Of a stretch of DNA of 10,028 bases, positions 6,891-10,028 are shown in pieces (the stretch's first letter is position 1; the number at the start of each line of letters is the position of its first letter). The notes beneath the pieces were generated by a model. The model saw only the letters and a program-made list of their open reading frames with translations, was not told where the DNA came from and did no database searches. The stretch lies in the NCBI GenBank assembly GCA_018263655.1, contig JAANWY010000128.1:1-10028 (forward strand). The letters are read 5' to 3'. This DNA is from Anaerolineales bacterium. GTDB taxonomy: Bacteria > Chloroflexota > Anaerolineae > Epilineales > JAANWY01. The position numbers were made by a program, and so were the translations under genes.

Positions 6891-6994
6891 GCTACCCTTG
6901 CGAAGGTTTGCCAATCGCTTTCGGGTTGAGGCGCCCCTCGCCAGTCGAAAATCGGCCTCTTGCCAAGGTTCTTCCTAACCTTCGCAAGGGTAGC
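6891..6994. mobile_element. MITE-like fold-back element, copy B
   Basis: A 104-bp element with perfect 18-bp terminal inverted repeats: GCTACCCTTGCGAAGGTT (6891-6908) against AACCTTCGCAAGGGTAGC (6977-6994). It is the intact version of copy A at 2-104 and lies in the opposite orientation. It sits just upstream of the promoter of the aldehyde oxidoreductase gene. Confidence 0.85.
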
Positions 6995-7036
6995 TGAACG
7001 CTTACATTTAGAATTCTTGATAGAGTGCTTTTGTGT

Positions 7037-7064
7037 TTGCGTTCTTGCTCGGCATGAGTATAAT
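7037..7064 (+). promoter_or_regulatory. Sigma-70-type promoter for the aldehyde oxidoreductase leader
   Basis: TTGCGT (7037-7042), a 16-base spacer, then a perfect TATAAT (7059-7064). Transcription would start near 7071, giving a leader of roughly 375 bases that contains the tandem repeat, the structured domain and the terminator described below. Confidence 0.6.
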
Positions 7065-7112
7065 ATATCTACCACCGTTCTACATTGACCCACATCAAAC
7101 TCGGCCCCGAGC

Positions 7113-7134
7113 TTTGGACCAGATTTGGACCAGA
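7113..7134 (+). repeat. Tandem 11-bp repeat in the leader
   Basis: TTTGGACCAGA occurs twice back to back (7113-7123 and 7124-7134), with GAGCT just before and GAGCT overlapping the end. The 11-bp period is about one helical turn. This could be a regulator binding site or a slippage product. It lies downstream of the predicted transcription start. Confidence 0.55.
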
Positions 7135-7179
7135 GCTTCACGTTTCTATGACCGTGCGATAGTACAATGTAGTCAGGTT

Positions 7180-7277
7180 TTGTGACTCGAATGAATCATC
7201 GAAGCCCGGCTGTCAACCCTCCGGGGTTCCGGGGGGCATTTAACGACGGCCTCAACGCACCCGAGGTCGAGTCACAA
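7180..7277 (+). promoter_or_regulatory. Structured leader RNA, riboswitch candidate (class unassigned)
   Basis: TTGTGACTCGA (7180-7190) pairs perfectly with TCGAGTCACAA (7267-7277), closing a domain of 76 bases. Inside, GGCTGTC (7208-7214) can pair with GACGGCC (7245-7251), and CCCTCCGG (7217-7224) with CCGGGGGG (7229-7236) around a GGTT loop. A strong intrinsic terminator follows 5 bases later. The sequence AACGCACC (7254-7261) can pair with GGGGCGTT (7285-7292) of the terminator with one mismatch, a possible anti-terminator. Promoter, closed multi-stem domain, terminator and gene in this order are the typical riboswitch layout. Because the gene is a pterin-tungsten enzyme, the Moco/Tuco class (RF01055) is the first candidate. 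The GAAGCCCGGC...CAACC part also faintly recalls the SAM clan. I cannot assign the class by eye. Confidence 0.55.
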
Positions 7278-7282
7278 GGCAA

Positions 7283-7326
7283 GAGGGGCGTTATGCTGGT
7301 TCAGCATAACGCCCCTCGTTCTTTTT
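7283..7326 (+). terminator. Intrinsic terminator in the leader (probable attenuator)
   Basis: A perfect 16-bp stem, GAGGGGCGTTATGCTG (7283-7298) with its complement at 7302-7317, has a 3-base loop and is followed by GTTCTTTTT. It lies about 120 bases before the oxidoreductase start, downstream of the promoter, so it would stop the transcript before the gene unless prevented. GAGGGGCG recurs at 7331-7338 and could compete for the 3' strand of the stem. Confidence 0.88.
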
Positions 7327-7446
7327 GGTGAGGGGCGTCCCCTGGTGACGGCTTTGAGTGTTCTCGGGGCGAACGGGTGAAGTCGTGACTGCGGCCTTCT
7401 GGGGCCCCATTTTCACACATTACATATGGAAAGGAGTGTAGCAACG

Positions 7447-9267
7447 ATGCTTGGAGGATTTGCCAACCACGTTGGCTGGATTGATCTGGCAGATGGCTCT
7501 GTCGAGTACAAACCGATCGACGAGGACGATGCTCGGAAGTATGTCGGCGCCCGGGGTCTGGGTGTCAAGTACGTGTTCGACAACGGCCCCGAAGTCGATC
7601 CTCTATCCGCCGACAACATCCTGTGCTTCATGAACGGGCCTCTCACGGGGACAGAGGTGAACCTGAGTGGGCGGATGGCTGTAGTGACGAAGTCGCCTCT
7701 GACGGGAACGGTGACGGATTCCCATCACGGTGGCTGGTCAGCGGCTCGGCTCCGGTGGAGCGGTTTCGACGGTCTTGTATTTACGAGCAAGGCCGATAAG
7801 CCAGTGTACGCTTACGTCGAAGACGGTAAAGTGACACTGGAGGATGCCTCCGAAGTGTGGGGGATGGGAGTCCATGATACTGTCGCATACATGCAAGACA
7901 AGTACGGTGAGAAGGACGTCAGTGTCATCACTATCGGTCAGGCGGGCGAGAACTTATCACGTTTCGCCTGCATAATCAACGAGGATGACCGGGCTTCGGG
8001 GCGGGGGGGGACCGGTGCGGTAATGGGACACAAGAACCTCAAGTGCGTGGTCATTAAAGCTGAGAGGGACCTCCCGGAACCAGCTGATCGGAACGCCTTC
8101 CGCGAGGCGCACAAGCAAGCTTTGGCTGAGCTCATGCATGAGGATGTGACAACAGCACCACGCAAAGGTGGTCTGTCGGTTTTTGGGACGAATGTCCTGA
8201 TGAATATGGTCAATGTAATCAGTGCTATGCCGACCCGCAACTCTCAGACTACGTTCTTTCCTGAGCATGAAGCGATAAGTGGGGAACGCGTGAAGGAGAC
8301 GATCTTGGTCAATGATCCAACCTGCCACGCTTGCCCGGTGGCGTGCAAGAAAGAGGTCGAGATTACGGAGGGGCCGTACAAAGGACTTCACATGGAGAGC
8401 GTGGAGTATGAGTCCGCGTGGGCCTTTGGCGCCAACTGCGACAATAGCGATGCACCCTCTATTGCCAAGTTGATCGACCAGTGCAACGATTATGGCTTCG
8501 ATACCATCGAGATGGGGAACGTCCTCTCCGTGTATATGGAGGCTACCCAGAAAGATTTGGTGAACGACGGAGGGCTAGCATGGGGGGACCATCCTGCGAT
8601 GGTGGAAACCGTCCGACGGATCGCCTTCCGTGAGGGAGATGGGGACATTCTCGCTGAAGGCACAGAGCGGGCAGCCAAGGAGTTCGGCGATCCCGATATC
8701 GCTATGACGGTGAAAGGCCAAGCTATCCCGGCTTACGATCCCCGGGGTATCAAGGGTATGGGCATCGCCTATGCCACGTCTAACCGTGGCGCCTGTCACC
8801 TGCGAGGCTACACCCCAGCCGCTGAGGTCGTGGGTAACGTTCTCGGTCCTGCCGACATCGCTGATCCGCAGGAGTGGAAAGGCAAGGGCGAGTTAACAGT
8901 GACTTTCCAGAACGTTCACGCGATGACAGACTGCCTCGACATCTGCAAGTTCAGCACCTTCGCCGAATCCCTCGACACCTTTGCTGCCCAATACACCGCT
9001 ATTACCGGCATCGAGATGGACGCTGATGGCCTGCTGGAGGCCGGCGAGCGAGTGTACAACCTGGAGCGTTACTACAACAACCTGGCGGGATTCCGGGGGG
9101 GATCCGACTACCTACCCAAGCGTTTCTTGGAAGAACCAGGCACTGGTGCCGCCGAGGGCCAGGTCTGCGAGTTGGACCAAATGCTTGAGGAGTACTATGC
9201 CGCCCGTGGTTGGGAGAAGGGCGTGGTGCCAGAGAGCAAACTCAGGGAACTTGGAATCATCGAGTAG
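7447..9267 (+). CDS. Aldehyde ferredoxin oxidoreductase family protein (tungsten-pterin, COG2414)
   Basis: Cytosolic, oxygen-sensitive enzyme family that oxidises aldehydes to acids with ferredoxin, or reduces acids in reverse, using a bis-pterin W/Mo cofactor and a 4Fe-4S cluster. With 606 residues it has the usual length. The N-terminal domain shows ARGLGVKYVFD (35-45), NGPLTGT (63-69) and SGRMAVVTKSPLTGT (74-88). The cluster ligands are C293, C296 and C300 in the CxxCxxxC motif and, most likely, C500 in DICKF. The second pterin-binding region AYDPRGIKGMGIAYATSNRG is at 430-449, followed by ACHLRGY. The start at 7447 follows AAGGAG (7431-7436); an upstream in-frame ATG at 7426 lies before that ribosome site and was not used. 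Expression is probably controlled by the leader terminator. Substrate, and tungsten versus molybdenum, cannot be told. The base composition looks less GC-rich than that of the left cluster. Confidence 0.93.
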   Translation: MLGGFANHVGWIDLADGSVEYKPIDEDDARKYVGARGLGVKYVFDNGPEVDPLSADNILCFMNGPLTGTEVNLSGRMAVVTKSPLTGTVTDSHHGGWSAARLRWSGFDGLVFTSKADKPVYAYVEDGKVTLEDASEVWGMGVHDTVAYMQDKYGEKDVSVITIGQAGENLSRFACIINEDDRASGRGGTGAVMGHKNLKCVVIKAERDLPEPADRNAFREAHKQALAELMHEDVTTAPRKGGLSVFGTNVLMNMVNVISAMPTRNSQTTFFPEHEAISGERVKETILVNDPTCHACPVACKKEVEITEGPYKGLHMESVEYESAWAFGANCDNSDAPSIAKLIDQCNDYGFDTIEMGNVLSVYMEATQKDLVNDGGLAWGDHPAMVETVRRIAFREGDGDILAEGTERAAKEFGDPDIAMTVKGQAIPAYDPRGIKGMGIAYATSNRGACHLRGYTPAAEVVGNVLGPADIADPQEWKGKGELTVTFQNVHAMTDCLDICKFSTFAESLDTFAAQYTAITGIEMDADGLLEAGERVYNLERYYNNLAGFRGGSDYLPKRFLEEPGTGAAEGQVCELDQMLEEYYAARGWEKGVVPESKLRELGIIE

Positions 9268-9297
9268 CTGGAGTGTCCTATAGAGGCATAGACGTAG

Positions 9298-9340
9298 GAA
9301 GGCGGCTGGTCAAACAAACCTTACCAGCCGCCTTCTTCTC
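9298..9340 (+). terminator. Terminator between the oxidoreductase and the MoaD genes
   Basis: A perfect 13-bp stem, GAAGGCGGCTGGT (9298-9310) with 9323-9335, has a 12-base loop and is followed by TTCTC on the plus strand. It lies 30 bp after the oxidoreductase stop. The T-run is short. It may also stop transcripts of the convergent MoaD operon. Confidence 0.75.
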
Positions 9341-9351
9341 TGGAGCAGTGA

Positions 9352-9633
9352 TCAGAATGCCAGTGCGAACTGGTGGATCAGTGCAATCTGATCACCATCC
9401 TCGATTTTGGCATCCCACCCACCAACAAGGACATGAAACCGACCGTTCACCAGTACTCGCGCATAGGGGCGCACATCCTCCTCGTCCGTCAGGATTAAGT
9501 CCCGCACATCGTACTCCTGTATGAGCGCATCAAGGCAATCCCTTAGAGTCTTTCCTTTGAACTCAAACTCGGCCTCGGGCTTGCCTACGCGAGTTCGAAC
9601 ATGTCCCAAGAACTTAACGGTGACGCAAGGCAT
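9352..9633 (-). CDS. MoaD/ThiS-like small beta-grasp protein lacking the Gly-Gly tail
   Basis: A 93-residue protein with the ubiquitin-like layout: first strand VTVKFLGHVRTRVG (4-17), helix around TLRDCLDALIQEY (29-41), then RPYARVLVNGRF (55-66) and the DGDQIALIH turn (79-87). RVLVNGR and the GDQ turn are typical of the MoaD family found near aldehyde ferredoxin oxidoreductases. It ends QFALAF, with no Gly-Gly, so it cannot be a conventional sulfur carrier. It may be a partner subunit or scaffold. The sequence GGGGGGTGA lies before the ATG on the minus strand. It is the second gene of a two-gene operon, 14 bp after the first, and converges on the oxidoreductase gene. Confidence 0.78.
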   Translation of the reverse strand: MPCVTVKFLGHVRTRVGKPEAEFEFKGKTLRDCLDALIQEYDVRDLILTDEEDVRPYARVLVNGRFHVLVGGWDAKIEDGDQIALIHQFALAF

Positions 9634-9647
9634 ATTCTGTCACCCCC

Positions 9648-9929
9648 CTAGACTTGGCCTCCACCGACCGGCGGGAACATCGTCAGGTCATCATCTGGCA
9701 ACAACTTGGTGTCGAGCCCTTCTAAATGGTGGGTGCTTCGCCCATTGACAAAGATGTTCACAGCCGGCCGAAGTTCGCCAGACTCATCTAAGACGCGAGG
9801 CTCAAGATCTGGAAATTGCTCGAACAGGCGTGACAGCATCTTGTTGACAGTTGCGCCGTTTTCCAGTTCCACCTCGGCCGAGCGCCCGCCAACAACGTCG
9901 CGCAGTGTCGCATAGAATCGTACTTCCAT
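9648..9929 (-). CDS. MoaD-family sulfur carrier-like protein with a Gly-Gly-Gly-Gln-Val C-terminus
   Basis: A 93-residue protein of the MoaD/ThiS type, resembling the archaeal-type MoaD group seen with tungsten oxidoreductases. The first strand is MEVRFYATLRDVVG (1-14), the helix is ATVNKMLSRLFEQFPDLE (26-43), then VNIFVNGRSTHHLEGLDTKL (57-76) and PDDDLTMFPPVGGGQV (78-93). Normal MoaD ends in free Gly-Gly, which is adenylated and thiocarboxylated to supply the dithiolene sulfur of the pterin cofactor. Here two residues, Gln-Val, follow the glycines, so removal of the tail or a different use would be needed. It is the first gene of the minus-strand pair. AAGGGATG (complement of 9939-9946) is a weak ribosome site. 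Confidence 0.87.
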   Translation of the reverse strand: MEVRFYATLRDVVGGRSAEVELENGATVNKMLSRLFEQFPDLEPRVLDESGELRPAVNIFVNGRSTHHLEGLDTKLLPDDDLTMFPPVGGGQV

Positions 9930-9972
9930 TTTGCATCATCCCTTCATCGCTTGAGTCATTACTCTGATAGTA

Positions 9973-10028
9973 GTAACTACTCGGGCACTGCGTGCCTGCA
10001 CAAGGAATATGCCGGAAAAAGGGGTTGG
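9973..10028. mobile_element. Partial fold-back repeat of family C, cut by the window end
   Basis: Positions 9973-10006 match 6665-6698 in 28 of 34 bases, including the GTAACTACTC end and the hairpin GGCAC-TGC-GTGCC at 9984-9996. The inverted right end expected from the 6665-6736 copy is not seen before the window ends. GAGTCATTAC at 9953-9962 is an imperfect inverted match to GTAACTACTC at 9973-9982, so the left border may be more complex. Confidence 0.55.

Noticed and set aside
6665..6994. CRISPR-like array
   Set aside because: The repeats are inverted and of three different types. There are no regularly spaced identical direct repeats and no cas genes.
6782..7141. Small open frames on both strands in the repeat region
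   Set aside because: They run through fold-back elements and the promoter. Their translations only reflect the inverted repeats.
7426..7446. Upstream ATG of the oxidoreductase frame at 7426
   Set aside because: The AAGGAG ribosome site lies downstream of it at 7431-7436 and fits the ATG at 7447.
9930..10028. Promoter for the minus-strand MoaD pair
   Set aside because: No -35/-10 pair with acceptable spacing could be found. The region is mostly a fold-back repeat, so the promoter is undetermined.

Overview
The window looks like part of an anaerobic, fairly high-GC bacterial genome. A Chloroflexota (Anaerolineae-like) origin is my best guess. It rests on a secreted thioredoxin-VKOR protein with a Pro/Thr/Ser-rich linker, a fused ADP-forming acyl-CoA synthetase, a tungsten-type aldehyde ferredoxin oxidoreductase and many small fold-back repeats. 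The phylum is an inference, not something the sequence proves.

Layout. Positions 2-104 hold a MITE-like fold-back element (copy A). From about 180 to 5532 runs a compact plus-strand cluster: a thioredoxin-VKOR oxidoreductase, a DUF4213/DUF364 protein, an ADP-forming acyl-CoA synthetase and a BioD/phosphotransacetylase-N-like ATPase with a DRTGG domain. The first three genes overlap at their ends and the fourth follows after 88 bp with its own strong ribosome binding site. A convergent minus-strand gene (5704-6618) encodes an apparent protoglobin fused to a MoaD/ThiS-like beta-grasp domain. An 828-bp non-coding stretch (6619-7446) then carries three fold-back elements, including copy B of the MITE in opposite orientation to copy A, followed by a promoter, a structured RNA-like domain closed by an 11-bp stem, and a strong terminator. 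This leader precedes a COG2414 aldehyde ferredoxin oxidoreductase (7447-9267). After a terminator shared by convergent genes, two minus-strand MoaD-like genes (9648-9929, then 9352-9633) form a two-gene operon. A partial copy of another fold-back repeat ends the window.

How the genes may work together. The oxidoreductase needs a bis-pterin tungsten (or molybdenum) cofactor whose dithiolene sulfurs come from MoaD-type carriers, and three MoaD-like domains lie within 4.3 kb, none ending in the canonical Gly-Gly. The oxidoreductase interconverts aldehydes and carboxylic acids with ferredoxin. The ADP-forming synthetase interconverts acyl-CoA and the same kind of acids with ATP gain. Together they suggest fermentative acid/aldehyde metabolism. 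The globin-MoaD fusion could link haem gas or redox sensing to the oxygen-sensitive cofactor system. That link is a hypothesis.

The most notable points are the globin-MoaD fusion, the riboswitch-like leader of the oxidoreductase gene, the non-canonical MoaD C-termini, and the dense inverted-repeat elements, including near-identical direct repeats that bracket the fusion gene.
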